Origin: Desulfotignum sp.
GTDB lineage: Bacteria; Desulfobacterota; Desulfobacteria; Desulfobacterales; Desulfobacteraceae
Direction of reading: 5' to 3'
Assembly (NCBI GenBank): GCA_011389575.1
Contig: JAABUB010000014.1
Coordinates: forward strand, 1-51,813
Length of the DNA: 51,813 bases
Shown here: positions 23,287-31,800 of the stretch, piece after piece
Numbering within the stretch: the first letter of the stretch is position 1
How the letters are laid out: each line of letters opens with the position of its first letter
Program-made: the position numbers and the translations under genes
Notes under the pieces: generated by a model
Seen by the model: only the letters and a program-made list of their open reading frames with translations
The model's database searches: none
What the model was told of the DNA's origin: nothing

Positions 23287-24906
23287 ATGAAAAAGATTGT
23301 TGAATGTGTGCCAAATTTTTCCGAAGGCCGCAACAGGGAAACCATTGATGCCATTGCCGATGCCATTCGCAACACGTCCGGGTGCACCCTGCTGGATGTG
23401 GACCCGGGCCGGTCCACCAACCGGACGGTGTACACCTTTGTGGGGGAGCCGGATGCGGTGGTGGAAGGGGCCTTGGCCGGGGCACTGGTGGCCAGGGAAA
23501 AGATCGACATGACCACCCACAAAGGCGAACACCACCGCATGGGGGCGCTGGATGTATGCCCGTTCATTCCGGTGGCCAACGTGACCATGGATGAGTGTGT
23601 GGCATTGTCAAAGGCTTTCGGGCAGCGGGCCGCAGATGAGCTGGGTGTTCCCGTGTACCTGTATGAGGCATCTGCTGCCAAAGATTACCGCAGAAAACTG
23701 CCCCAAATCAGAGAAGGCCAGTATGAGGCTGTCAAGGACCGGATTGTGAAGCCGGAGTGGAAACCGGATTTCGGCCCGGCTAAATTCATTCCCGAATGGG
23801 GGGCCACGGTCACCGGGGCCCGGTTTTTTCTCATCGCCTACAATGTCAACCTGCTGTCCACCCCCAACCAGGCCCACCGCATTGCGCTGAACCTGCGGGA
23901 AGCCGGCAGGGGGCCGGATGAACCGGGCCGGCTCAAAGAGGTCAAGGGCATGGGCTGGTATGTGGACGACTACAACCTGGCCCAGGTCACGGTGAACCTG
24001 AACAATTACCGGATCACCCCGCCCCATCTCCTGTTTGAGGAGGTGAAAAAAGAGGCGGCCCTGCTCAATGTGGCGGTGACCGGGTCTGAAATTGTGGGGG
24101 TGGTGCCGTTGGAAGCCATTCTCATGGCAGCTGATTTTTATATTGAAAAAGAAAACCTCTTTGTCCTGGATGAGGACCAGAAGGTGCGCCTTGCCGTGGA
24201 GCGGCTGGGGCTGAATTCTGTGGCCCCGTTCAACCCGAAAGAGAAGATCATCGAGTACATCATTGCTGAAGCACCGGATGAACCGTTGGCCGGTCTGACC
24301 ACACGGCAGTTCATCGAAGAGGTGGCATCCCGCAGCTCCGCCCCGGGCGGCGGATCGGTATCAGCGGCCATTGCGGCCATGGGGGCGGGCCTGGGCGCCA
24401 TGGTGGCCAAACTCACCCTGGGGGTGAGAAAATTCGAAGATGTGGATGCAAAAATGCGGGAACTGATTCCCCCGCTGCATCAGGCGGCCCATGCCCTGAT
24501 ACCCATGATTGACGCTGACACCAATGCATTCAATGACTATATCACGGCCCTGGGTCTGCCAAAGGATACAGAGGCGGACCGGGCATTTCGCGCTGAACAG
24601 CTGCAGCTGGGATTGAAAAAAGCCATCGATACCCCGCTGGGCGTTATGAAAACAGCAGATGCGGCCTGGGATGCGTTGGCCAAAGTGGCAGAATACGGCA
24701 ACATCGCATCCAAATCAGATGTGGAAGTGGGGGCAAGGGCATTGGAGATGGGCATCTGGGGGGCCTATAAAAATGTGATCATCAACATGGCGGATATCAC
24801 GGATGAAATTTATAAAAAAGAGATCCTGGCAGAGGCACAATCTCTGAAAGACCGTGCCGAAGCAATGAGCCGGCAGGTGCTGGAGATTCTGGATTCCCGC
24901 TCCTGA
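23287..24906 (+). CDS. ftcD: Bifunctional glutamate formimidoyltransferase / formimidoyl-THF cyclodeaminase
   Basis: 539 residues with both halves of FTCD. The formiminotransferase covers about 1-325 ('KIVECVPNFSEGRN', 'LDVDPGRSTNRTV', 'THKGEHHRMGALDVCPFIP', 'KGMGWYVDDYNLAQVTVNLNNY', 'GSEIVGVVPLEAIL'). The cyclodeaminase covers about 340-539 ('RSSAPGGGSVSAAIAAMGAGLGAMVAKLT', 'GNIASKSDVEVGARAL'). It moves a formimino group to tetrahydrofolate and deaminates it to methenyl-THF. The length equals the mammalian fused enzyme. No histidine-degradation genes are adjacent, so the donor (formiminoglutamate or formiminoglycine) is open. AAAGGAAGG sits 7 nt before the ATG at 23287. Confidence 0.95.
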   Translation: MKKIVECVPNFSEGRNRETIDAIADAIRNTSGCTLLDVDPGRSTNRTVYTFVGEPDAVVEGALAGALVAREKIDMTTHKGEHHRMGALDVCPFIPVANVTMDECVALSKAFGQRAADELGVPVYLYEASAAKDYRRKLPQIREGQYEAVKDRIVKPEWKPDFGPAKFIPEWGATVTGARFFLIAYNVNLLSTPNQAHRIALNLREAGRGPDEPGRLKEVKGMGWYVDDYNLAQVTVNLNNYRITPPHLLFEEVKKEAALLNVAVTGSEIVGVVPLEAILMAADFYIEKENLFVLDEDQKVRLAVERLGLNSVAPFNPKEKIIEYIIAEAPDEPLAGLTTRQFIEEVASRSSAPGGGSVSAAIAAMGAGLGAMVAKLTLGVRKFEDVDAKMRELIPPLHQAAHALIPMIDADTNAFNDYITALGLPKDTEADRAFRAEQLQLGLKKAIDTPLGVMKTADAAWDALAKVAEYGNIASKSDVEVGARALEMGIWGAYKNVIINMADITDEIYKKEILAEAQSLKDRAEAMSRQVLEILDSRS

Positions 24907-25027
24907 TGCCGAACCCGGGCCGGGCCTGAAACCTGCAAAGACCGTCTTACACAGGTTTGGAACCTACAGGAATCTCAGAAGGGGTATTTGCACCGACCCT
25001 GCGGACGGTATGATTTATATTGACAGG

Positions 25028-25048
25028 GCTGTGTATTTATAATACAGC
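25028..25048. promoter_or_regulatory. Inverted repeat upstream of the thiolase
   Basis: GCTGT(G)TATT-TAT-AATACAGC is an imperfect inverted repeat with one extra base, 52 bp before the thiolase ATG, next to TTGACA (25020-25025) and followed by two AGCTATA copies. It may be an operator over the promoter region. Otherwise 24907-25100 holds no gene. Confidence 0.4.
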
Positions 25049-25100
25049 TATATCGAAGCTATAAAGGTGAACAATGTAAATAAATTCCCAGGAGGGTTAC

Positions 25101-26276
25101 ATGAGAGAAGTTGTGATAGCAAGTGCATGCAGAACGGCAATCGGCGGATTTGGTGGGTCCCTGACCCCTTTGAGTGATATAGATTTCGGTCCCATTCCCA
25201 TCAAAGAGGTGATCAAACGGGCCGGGCTCACCGGTGATCAGATCGATGAGGTGATCTACGCATCAGGATACCGTACCGGGGATCTTCCCATCAACTCAGC
25301 CCGGGTGGTGGCGGTGAAGGCCGGTATTCCCCAGGAAAAACCCCAGTTCACCATTTCCAAGGCTTGTGCCGGCAGTATCAAAGCCGTGACCCTGGCCGCC
25401 CAGGTCATCAAATCCGGTGATGTGGACACAGTGGTGGCCGGCGGCATGGAAAGCATGAGCAACGCCACATTCATGCTCAAAAAAGCCCGGTGGGGATACC
25501 GCCTGGGCCACGGTCAGCTCCAGGATCAGCTGATTTTGTTTGATCCCCTGAGCGGCAACACCATGGGAGAAACCGCGGAAAACGTGGCGGAAAAATACAA
25601 TGTCTCCAGAGAAGACCAGGATGCCTTTGGCTTACGGAGTCAGAACCTGGCGGAAAAAGCCATAAAGGAAGGCAGGTTCAAAGAACAGATCGTGCCGGTG
25701 GAAATTCCCCAGAGAAAAGGGGATCCCAAAATATTTGACACGGATGAACATCCCCGGTTCGGCACCACCATTGAAGCGCTGCAAAAACTGAAACCCCCTT
25801 TCCGTAAAGGGGGTTCGGTGACAGCCGGAAATGCCAGCGGCATGAACGACGGTGCCTCTGCCCTGGTGGTCATGGCAAAGGACAAGGCAGATACTTTGGG
25901 CATCAAACCCATGGCCTCCATTGTGTCCTATGCATCTGTGGGAGTGGATCCGGCTTACATGGGTATCGGCCCCATCCCTGCCACCCGCATGGCCCTGGAA
26001 AAAGCCGGCCTGACCATGAAAGACATCGATCTGATAGAACTCAACGAAGCGTTTGCCTCCCAGGCCCTGGCCTGCATCCGGGAGCTGGACATGGATATGG
26101 ACAAGGTGAACATCAACGGCGGTGCCATCGCACTGGGGCATCCGGTATCTGCCAGCGGCGGCGCCATTCTGACCAAGCTGCTGTATGGAATGGCTGAAAA
26201 GGATGCCAGGTACGGCCTGGCCACCCTGTGCATCGGGGGGGGGCAGGGCATGGCCCTGATTGTGGAACGTAAATAG
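25101..26276 (+). CDS. Acetyl-CoA C-acetyltransferase (thiolase)
   Basis: 391 residues, a standard thiolase length. The nucleophile is Cys89 ('SKACAGSIKAV'). The C-terminal acid/base residues are His347 ('GGAIALGHPVSASGG') and Cys377 ('LCIGGGQGMAL'); 'NEAFASQALA' is also present. It either condenses two acetyl-CoA or cleaves acetoacetyl-CoA. A good AGGAGG precedes the ATG. It appears monocistronic, closed by the terminator at 26307. A truncated copy of the 3' end of a related thiolase gene lies at 29361. Confidence 0.95.
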   Translation: MREVVIASACRTAIGGFGGSLTPLSDIDFGPIPIKEVIKRAGLTGDQIDEVIYASGYRTGDLPINSARVVAVKAGIPQEKPQFTISKACAGSIKAVTLAAQVIKSGDVDTVVAGGMESMSNATFMLKKARWGYRLGHGQLQDQLILFDPLSGNTMGETAENVAEKYNVSREDQDAFGLRSQNLAEKAIKEGRFKEQIVPVEIPQRKGDPKIFDTDEHPRFGTTIEALQKLKPPFRKGGSVTAGNASGMNDGASALVVMAKDKADTLGIKPMASIVSYASVGVDPAYMGIGPIPATRMALEKAGLTMKDIDLIELNEAFASQALACIRELDMDMDKVNINGGAIALGHPVSASGGAILTKLLYGMAEKDARYGLATLCIGGGQGMALIVERK

Positions 26277-26306
26277 AACCGCTGTTACACCGAGCACATT
26301 GAGACC

Positions 26307-26349
26307 AAAGAGGTGTACCTTTACATGGGGTGCACCTCTTTTTTTTTTT
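26307..26349 (+). terminator. Terminator after thiolase
   Basis: AAAGAGGTGTACC pairs with GGGTGCACCTCTTT around an 8-nt loop, followed by nine Ts. Confidence 0.9.
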
Positions 26350-26359
26350 GTTTTACCGG

Positions 26360-26406
26360 TTGACAGACAATGGGTTGGCATCTATAGTATACCGGAAGTT
26401 GGCCAA
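26360..26406 (+). promoter_or_regulatory. Strong sigma-70 promoter and palindrome of the toxin-antitoxin operon
   Basis: TTGACA (26360-26365), 17 bp, TATAGT (26383-26388). The 8-bp palindrome TTGGCCAA (26399-26406) lies at the predicted transcription start, a good place for antitoxin autorepression. Confidence 0.7.
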
Positions 26407-26427
26407 TTGTAAAAGAAGAGGTATAAG

Positions 26428-26739
26428 ATGCAAAGTGCGACTCTGCATATCAAGGTAAAACCGGAAGTTGCCAAAGGACTCAAGAATCTGTCCAGAAAGA
26501 GAGAGACCTCAGTCGGCGAGCTTGTGAGACGGGCTGTTTTATCATGTTATCAGCTTGATCTTCTTGACCTCAATCAATCCCAGAAGCAGGCGGTTTCCGC
26601 ATTTCAGGGTGGTTATATCAGCATTGGAAAGCTGGCGGAGGAAATGGGAATGAATGTTCTGGATATTCGTGCCTGGCTTGATGAGCACGATCTTTTGCAG
26701 AACAATTCCTTTCAGGAAAGTGATATGGAAAATGCCTGA
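26428..26739 (+). CDS. Antitoxin with ribbon-helix-helix and UPF0175-like HTH
   Basis: 103 residues. The N-terminus ('ATLHIKVKPEVAKGLKNLSRKRETSVGELVRRAVL', about 4-38) looks like a ribbon-helix-helix DNA-binding domain. Residues about 62-88 ('YISIGKLAEEMGMNVLDIRAWLDEHDL') resemble the UPF0175 helix-turn-helix commonly paired with PIN toxins. AAGAAGAGG precedes the ATG. The stop overlaps the start of the PIN gene by 8 bp, typical of TA pairs. It likely neutralises the PIN protein and represses the operon. Confidence 0.75.
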   Translation: MQSATLHIKVKPEVAKGLKNLSRKRETSVGELVRRAVLSCYQLDLLDLNQSQKQAVSAFQGGYISIGKLAEEMGMNVLDIRAWLDEHDLLQNNSFQESDMENA

Positions 26740-27253
26740 GAAAGGCTGGTTCTTTGACACCGTTTCCCTGTGCAATTTTTTGTTGTCTGATGCTGAAAAT
26801 GTGCTTGAACACAGATACAGGAGCAAGGCATGTATTACCGGGGAAGTCTATGATGAAATCTGTGCCGGATTTGTAAAATATCCGGTATTGAAAAAGATTG
26901 AAACGTTACTGAACCGGAAAATATTTTCCCTGGTTTCTTTATCGGCCGACGACAGGCGGTTGTACACAAGTTTAATAGCATGTCTGGGGCGGGGTGAAGC
27001 ATCCTGCATTGCGGCGGCAAATCAGACCGGCGTGGCGAAAAGCCGGAAAGTTGTGGTAACAGATGACCGTGCTGCAAGAAAACAATGCCATCAGTTGCAT
27101 ATCCCATTTACCGGAACAATCGGCATTTTGAAAGCCAGTGTGTCAAAAGGCCGGCTTTTTGCTGACCAGGCTGATATCTATCTTGACAGAATGATCAGGC
27201 AGGGATTTTATTCTCCTGTTCGGAGTATTTCAGAAATCACGGGTCTGATATGA
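26732..27253 (+). CDS. PIN-domain toxin (DUF3368/VapC-like)
   Basis: 173 residues. Acidic active-site residues of PIN RNases are seen: Asp in 'WFFDTVSLCNFL' (about 9), Glu in 'GRGEASCIAAA' (about 89) and Asp in 'VTDDRAARK' (about 111-112). VapC-type toxins cleave tRNA or rRNA. I start at the ATG at 26732, inside the antitoxin stop, rather than the longer frame from 26654, because the family N-terminus begins just before the first Asp. A strong terminator at 27280 ends the two-gene unit. Confidence 0.8.
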   Translation: MPEKGWFFDTVSLCNFLLSDAENVLEHRYRSKACITGEVYDEICAGFVKYPVLKKIETLLNRKIFSLVSLSADDRRLYTSLIACLGRGEASCIAAANQTGVAKSRKVVVTDDRAARKQCHQLHIPFTGTIGILKASVSKGRLFADQADIYLDRMIRQGFYSPVRSISEITGLI

Positions 27254-27279
27254 GACAACCGTGGTCTGGCTTTTTGTCA

Positions 27280-27332
27280 CCGGGATTGAGGGGCGGCAGT
27301 CATTATTGCCGTCCCTCAATCCCGGTTTTTTT
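27280..27332 (+). terminator. Terminator after the toxin-antitoxin operon
   Basis: CCGGGATTGAGGG(G)CGGCA pairs with TGCCG(T)CCCTCAATCCCGG around an 8-nt loop and is followed by seven Ts. Confidence 0.9.
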
Positions 27333-27351
27333 GTAGCGCGTCAGTGATATG

Positions 27352-28536
27352 TCAGCTGCTGCCCGGCACCTTGTATTTCCGGGGTTTGTCTTTTTTGGGA
27401 AACAGCGCATTGGTGATTTTCGGCGCCAGTTCAAAGAGCAGAATTCCGAGCATGGCCGAAGCCAGGATGAAGGCACCGCTGAGCACCCGAATGGTGTCTG
27501 CGGCCATGGCAGCGATGATCACGGAAAATTCACCCCGCTGGGTGAAGGACAGCCCGGCCCGCAGAGATACTTTTTTTGACAGCCCGTATAGCCTGGCACC
27601 GTAATACCCTGTAATGATTTTTCCGGCGATGGACCATATCAGCAGGGTGATCAATAGGGGGACCATGGGAACCCCGTCCCCGAAGGTGATGGTGGTGCCG
27701 AAATAAAAGAAGAAAAGGGGCAGAAACAGGTCCCGGATCGGCAGGACTGCGTGCTCCAGGTGTTCGGTCCGCTGCATTTCCGCCAGTATAATGCCGGCCA
27801 GAAACGCTCCGAGCACCTCGGACAGGCCCAGCATAAGCGCCAGCCCTCCGTAGGAAAGGGCGATACCCACCATCAGCAGGATAAAAATGTCCTGGCTTAT
27901 GTATCGGTCCACGAATCCGCCCAGCCGGCTGAATATGAGATGCCCGATGATCACGGCGCCGATGATCAGGGCCACAATTTTTGCCATGATCAGCCCGAAG
28001 GTCATTGCGGTCAAGGCGGCCCCGGCAGTGAGGCCCACCAGGACCGCCACTGCCACCGGTGCTGCAATGTCCTCGAATATCAGCAGTGCCAGCATGAATT
28101 CCGATTCCGGGTTGGCCATGCGTTTGGAGGTTTCCAGGATTTTGGCGGTGATGGAGGAGGAGGTGGCATACACCATGCTGCCCATGAGAAAGGCGGTGAT
28201 CCAGTCCAGGCCGAAGGCCATGCAGATCCCCATGGTGAGAAACAGGTTGAGCACCAGGTCCAGGGTTCCGGCCGGGGCCACTTTTTTGGCAATGCCGGCA
28301 AGACGGCGTGCCGGAAACTCCATGCCCAGCATGAAAAACAGCAGCACGATCCCCACTTCTCCGGCCAGGTGCAGCAGGTGATTGCCTGAAAAATGGCCCC
28401 CAAGGCCGATGCCCAGCAGGATATACAGCACCACTCCGGGAATCCGGATCTTCAAGCCGACAAATCCCACAACAAACAGCAGGATGAAAACCGCTCCGGC
28501 AATGAACAGAACAGGGAAGTAAACTTCCCCCATCAT
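27352..28536 (-). CDS. khtU: K+/H+ antiporter KhtU-like (CPA2 family)
   Basis: 394 residues with about 12 membrane helices of the CPA2 Na+/H+ exchanger fold. 'ATSSSITAKILE' and 'LLIFEDIAAPVAVAVL' (the paired-helix region with acidic FED) and 'FTQRGEFSVIIAAMA' are characteristic. It lacks the cytoplasmic RCK domain of KefB/C; instead it overlaps by four bases (ATGA) the gene for a KhtT-like regulator. In Bacillus KhtTU extrudes K+ in exchange for protons under alkaline or methylglyoxal stress. Cation specificity here is inferred from the partner. Confidence 0.85.
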   Translation of the reverse strand: MMGEVYFPVLFIAGAVFILLFVVGFVGLKIRIPGVVLYILLGIGLGGHFSGNHLLHLAGEVGIVLLFFMLGMEFPARRLAGIAKKVAPAGTLDLVLNLFLTMGICMAFGLDWITAFLMGSMVYATSSSITAKILETSKRMANPESEFMLALLIFEDIAAPVAVAVLVGLTAGAALTAMTFGLIMAKIVALIIGAVIIGHLIFSRLGGFVDRYISQDIFILLMVGIALSYGGLALMLGLSEVLGAFLAGIILAEMQRTEHLEHAVLPIRDLFLPLFFFYFGTTITFGDGVPMVPLLITLLIWSIAGKIITGYYGARLYGLSKKVSLRAGLSFTQRGEFSVIIAAMAADTIRVLSGAFILASAMLGILLFELAPKITNALFPKKDKPRKYKVPGSS

Positions 28537-29036
28537 GCGTCTCCCTGGTCTGTTTTCCCGGTGGCCAGTTCTTCAAACCGACGGATCTGGTCCCTTTTTC
28601 CCGCTGCCATGACCGTATCTCCGGCCTTGAGCACGAAATCTACATCCGGGCTGACGCTCATATCATCCCCCTGCATCACCGCGATGATGGAGGCCCCGGT
28701 ATGGGTTCTGATGCGGGATTCGGAAATCTGTTTGTCCACAAACGGGGATTCCGGGGTCAGCTTGATCCATTCCATGACCAGCTGCTTCTGGAAAATTTTC
28801 ATTTTTTCATCATCCACGGGCTGGTAGGTGGCCCCCAGCAGCTGGGCACCCAGCTCCCGGGTCTCCTCGGATGTCAGGGACAGAAAATAATCGGCTTCAT
28901 CTTCATCTGTGTCCTGGAAAAAATACAGGTCCCGCTTGCCGGAATGATGGACAATGACAACGATTTTGTGTTCTTCTGCCGTCTGGAACGAAATTTTTTT
29001 GCCCACGCCGGGCAGATCAGCCATTTTTACTTCCAC
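28533..29036 (-). CDS. khtT: Antiporter regulatory subunit KhtT-like (TrkA-C domain)
   Basis: 167 residues. The N-terminus ('ADLPGVGKKISFQTAEEHKIVVIVHHSGKRDLYFF') and length match Bacillus KhtT. The C-terminal RCK_C/TrkA-C domain covers about 85-160 ('RIRTHTGASIIAVMQGDDMSVSPDVDFVLKAGDTVMAAG'). It is a cytosolic regulator of the membrane antiporter encoded downstream. The start is GTG at 29036, four bases after GAGGTGA; an ATG four codons later is an alternative. Confidence 0.88.
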   Translation of the reverse strand: MEVKMADLPGVGKKISFQTAEEHKIVVIVHHSGKRDLYFFQDTDEDEADYFLSLTSEETRELGAQLLGATYQPVDDEKMKIFQKQLVMEWIKLTPESPFVDKQISESRIRTHTGASIIAVMQGDDMSVSPDVDFVLKAGDTVMAAGKRDQIRRFEELATGKTDQGDA

Positions 29037-29242
29037 GGTATCACCTCATTGTTGTATTGAATTGGCTTGACACGGTCACAGACCGGCAATCCAAATTAAA
29101 ATAATGGAAAATCACGGTCCTGACAAGAAAAATTACCGTCTGATGTCGTTGTGCATGTTTCTGCTCAGCGGGTGGACAAAAAAACCATGAACGCTTTTTC
29201 AAGAATATCAACGTAATCCAAAGAAACATATGAATTTCGGAG

Positions 29243-29360
29243 TCAGAGGAGGGTGCAGTCTTGTTTGATCTTGTCCACATAGACGGCGATGTCACACTCG
29301 CGCTCCAGGCCGGAGGCGGCCATGTAGTGGACGTTGCCAAAGATGGACCGCTCAGCCCTG
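29243..29360 (-). pseudogene. Remnant of the 3' end of a class II photolyase gene
   Basis: The minus strand encodes 'RSIFGNVHYMAASGLERECDIAVYVDKI' and a stop at 29243, closely matching the last ~38 residues of the intact photolyase at 30433-31800 ('RAIFGKVRYMAASGLERKCDISAYVDKI'). Homology stops abruptly near 29360, where the thiolase remnant begins on the other strand. It has no start or upstream domains and cannot function. The 200 bp to its left (29037-29242) show nothing recognisable. Confidence 0.85.
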
Positions 29361-29419
29361 GAAAAAGTCGGACTGGCTACCCTGTGCATTGGCGGAGGAC
29401 AGGGCATGGCCCTGATTGT
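29361..29419 (+). pseudogene. Remnant of the 3' end of a thiolase gene
   Basis: Reads 'EKVGLATLCIGGGQGMALIVERK', nearly the same as the end of the intact thiolase at 25101-26276, but one extra T after the last Lys codon abolishes the in-frame stop. It abuts the photolyase remnant. A hairpin (29457-29489) resembling a thiolase terminator follows. Confidence 0.85.
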
Positions 29420-29456
29420 GGAAAGAAAATTAAAGCAGAGAGATATTCTGATAAAA

Positions 29457-29489
29457 AAAGGCACACTTCCTGTAAAGCGGTGCGCCTTT
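29457..29489. terminator. Hairpin following the thiolase remnant
   Basis: AAAGGCACAC and GTGCGCCTTT form a ten-base stem with one mismatch and a 13-nt loop. It is placed like the terminator of the intact thiolase, so it is probably its relic; it may now end transcription of the ferredoxin gene from the other strand. Confidence 0.6.
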
Positions 29490-29515
29490 CCGAAAAAACT
29501 TTGTTGTCATATCGG

Positions 29516-29713
29516 TTATTCATCCGACCAGTGGATGCATTCAGTAGGACATGTATCGATTGCCTCCTGAATACAATCTTCATCGCCTCCTTCCGGCATA
29601 ATAACTATTGCTTTTTCAACATCATCATCAAATTCAAACACTTCAGGGCAAAGTTCTACACAGCTTTCGCAACCAATGCATTCTTCTGTTTCAATATACA
29701 CGGTTTTTTCCAT
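29516..29713 (-). CDS. Small ferredoxin, single [4Fe-4S]
   Basis: 65 residues. The N-terminal [12 protein letters not shown] (about 13-24) and the C-terminal 'CPTECI' (about 55-60) give one cluster; a second pair of Cys (47 and 55 region) could form a disulfide, as in monocluster ferredoxins of sulfate reducers. It is very acidic. It is a soluble low-potential electron carrier and could serve the AORs in this window, but it is 5 kb away and in a different unit. A GGGAATG-like ribosome site precedes the ATG. Confidence 0.9.
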   Translation of the reverse strand: MEKTVYIETEECIGCESCVELCPEVFEFDDDVEKAIVIMPEGGDEDCIQEAIDTCPTECIHWSDE

Positions 29714-29784
29714 GACATTCCCTTTCTCGCAGTATGCGGGTTGGTATTGTTGATCGTTGTATCTTTTAGAAAAGGCCGGTATGT

Positions 29785-30237
29785 TTAAGATTCCCGGTAA
29801 CCGATGGGAATGGTTACAACAGGCTTTGGTGAATTTTTTACCACTTTTTCGGTAACATTGCCAAAATCAAAATTACCCTGTTTGCCATGACTGGCCATAA
29901 CGACAAGATCGATTTCTTCTTTTTCGATCATTTTTAAAATTTCTTCTGCAGGATTTCCGATTGCAGTATGCTTTATATACAGCGGACATCCCTGCAGATA
30001 ATTTTTACATATTTCATCCAGCCGCTGTTTGGCGTTTTCTTCTTCCCATTCATGAATTCTGTCTATATGAGATTTTTCAAAGATGCCATACCAGGGTTCA
30101 TGATCTGCCAGCTCGGGAATTACATACAAAACATGTACCTCTGTCTGATAAAGATCACTCAAAGATTCCACATAAGGCTGTGCAGCTTCTGCATTGGATG
30201 AAAAATCAGTAGGCCATAATATTTTTTTTACTTCCAT
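29785..30237 (-). CDS. Universal stress protein (UspA family)
   Basis: 150 residues. '[19 protein letters not shown]' at the start and '[13 protein letters not shown]...[19 protein letters not shown]' at the end match the Usp nucleotide-binding fold (the G-x2-G-x9-GS-like region is altered to '[13 protein letters not shown]'). I start at the ATG at 30237 (GGGAG upstream), since the longer frame to 30267 adds ten residues absent from the family. It lies alone between the ferredoxin and the photolyase. Its role in stress survival is known only at family level. Confidence 0.88.
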   Translation of the reverse strand: MEVKKILWPTDFSSNAEAAQPYVESLSDLYQTEVHVLYVIPELADHEPWYGIFEKSHIDRIHEWEEENAKQRLDEICKNYLQGCPLYIKHTAIGNPAEEILKMIEKEEIDLVVMASHGKQGNFDFGNVTEKVVKNSPKPVVTIPIGYRES

Positions 30238-30432
30238 TTTTTTTCTCCCATGGAATGACTGTATCAAAATTTATTTCTGATCTAACTGCTTATGATATCC
30301 ATTACCATACGCAAAGATATCTGGTTTTAATATCAGGTAAAAACCGTATTTTGGTTACAAAAAATATGTAGGGAGGATAGTGGAATGACAAAAAATTTTG
30401 TGGGTGGTTCTTTTTGGGCACATTTTTTCATA

Positions 30433-31800
30433 TTATGAACAGATGGCTGTTATTTTGTCCACGTAGGCACTGATATCACATTTGCGTTCAAGGCCGGATG
30501 CGGCCATATACCGGACTTTGCCGAAGATGGCTCGTTCGGCCCAGCCCCGGTCGTGGATGCCGTACAGCCAGGCCACGCCAGTGTATGAATTGGGGTCTCT
30601 GCCGTCCAGAAAATAGCGATTGTTCAACGCAAGCGTGGTCTCAAACGCCTGGTTCGGGGAAGGGGACCATTCCAGGATTTTCTTGCCCCAGTACATGCGC
30701 ATGTAGTTGTGCATGAACCCGGTATGGGTCATTTCCATCATGGCCGCGTTCCAGTATGGGTCGTGGGTTTTGGCCTGTGTCAGTTCATCTGCTGTATAGA
30801 TGAATTCTCTGGGATCGGTTTCATGTTCGGCCAGGGTTTTTTTTGCCCACCCGGGAATCACGTCAAAGGTGTCATAATTCGGGGTGTAATAGACAAAATT
30901 GATCGCCAGTTCCCGTCGGATGATCAGCTGTTCCAGAAATGCGTCCCGGGCTTCTGCCAGGGATGCCGGCACGTTCATCAGGGCCATGGCCAGATACAGG
31001 GGAGAGATCTGGCCGAAATGCAGGTATGGACCCATGTGGGAGATGTCATCGGTCTGGGGCTGGTTGCCGTGCTTTTCATAATTTTCCAGACCATTAGCCA
31101 GAAAGGACTGAAACCGTTTTTTTGCATGGGAGGTGCCGCCGGAAAAAAACCGGGATACCGGCGGTACAGTGTTGTCCAGTGAAAGGGTATTCACCAGTGT
31201 TTCCGGGGCCTGCACATCCAGGCCGGGAAAAGACAGGTGCAGGGAGGATTTTTTGACGGCCCGGGCGGACAGGGGCATCAGAAAATCCGCCAGAACCCGG
31301 TGGAGTTTGGGCCGGATGGTCCGGGCCGCATATTCCGCTTTGTCCGAGGCCGCTGCCACCGGCACCACCACATCGGTTTCCACCCGGATGACCGGGCATC
31401 CGGCATTTTGGGCCACCTGGTGCCGCCATTGCCGCTGATGCCGCAGGTATCCCATATCACACACGATCAGGGTGGCCTGTTTCCCCAGTTCCAGGGCCAC
31501 GTCAGGCGGGTGGCCTTTTTGCACCACCAGTTGTATGCCCCTGTCTGCGAGCGCTATGCCGGTTTCCGCCAGTCCCTCCAGCATAAAGGTATAGTGCCGC
31601 AGGTTGGCTTCCGGATAGGCATCGGTGAGGCCGAAGCCGGTCACCAGGGGCAGGCCCAGCTGGTTGGCCTGGTCAACAGCATATTCCAGGGCATGGTTCC
31701 AGGCCGCCCGCTGGGACTGCTGCATCCAGTACAGCACGTAATCCCCTTTTCGGGCCGGGGTGTCATTCAATTGCTGTATGCGGGAAGGATGGATGGTCAT
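30433..31800 (-). CDS. phrB: Class II CPD photolyase
   Basis: 455 residues. The N-terminal alpha/beta domain (about 18-165, 'DYVLYWMQQSQRAAWNHALEYA') and the C-terminal FAD-binding domain with 'GPYLHFGQISPLYLA', 'EQLIIRRELAINFVYYTPNYD', 'THTGFMHNYMRMYWGKKILEW' and 'DGRDPNSYTGVAWLYGIHDRGW' are the class II photolyase signatures. It repairs UV-induced cyclobutane pyrimidine dimers using light. Its start overlaps the stop of the acyl-CoA dehydrogenase gene by four bases (ATGA), so the two are translationally coupled. A remnant of a second photolyase tail is at 29243-29360. Confidence 0.95.
   Translation of the reverse strand: MTIHPSRIQQLNDTPARKGDYVLYWMQQSQRAAWNHALEYAVDQANQLGLPLVTGFGLTDAYPEANLRHYTFMLEGLAETGIALADRGIQLVVQKGHPPDVALELGKQATLIVCDMGYLRHQRQWRHQVAQNAGCPVIRVETDVVVPVAAASDKAEYAARTIRPKLHRVLADFLMPLSARAVKKSSLHLSFPGLDVQAPETLVNTLSLDNTVPPVSRFFSGGTSHAKKRFQSFLANGLENYEKHGNQPQTDDISHMGPYLHFGQISPLYLAMALMNVPASLAEARDAFLEQLIIRRELAINFVYYTPNYDTFDVIPGWAKKTLAEHETDPREFIYTADELTQAKTHDPYWNAAMMEMTHTGFMHNYMRMYWGKKILEWSPSPNQAFETTLALNNRYFLDGRDPNSYTGVAWLYGIHDRGWAERAIFGKVRYMAASGLERKCDISAYVDKITAICS

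Noticed and set aside
25038-25043. TATAAT with TTGACA at 25020
   Set aside because: The spacer is only 12 bp, so the two cannot form one sigma-70 promoter; the inverted repeat there was kept as a weak operator candidate.
30385-30438. 17-residue open frame with AGGGAGG upstream
   Set aside because: Too short, overlaps the photolyase stop and has no recognisable similarity; a chance frame cannot be excluded.
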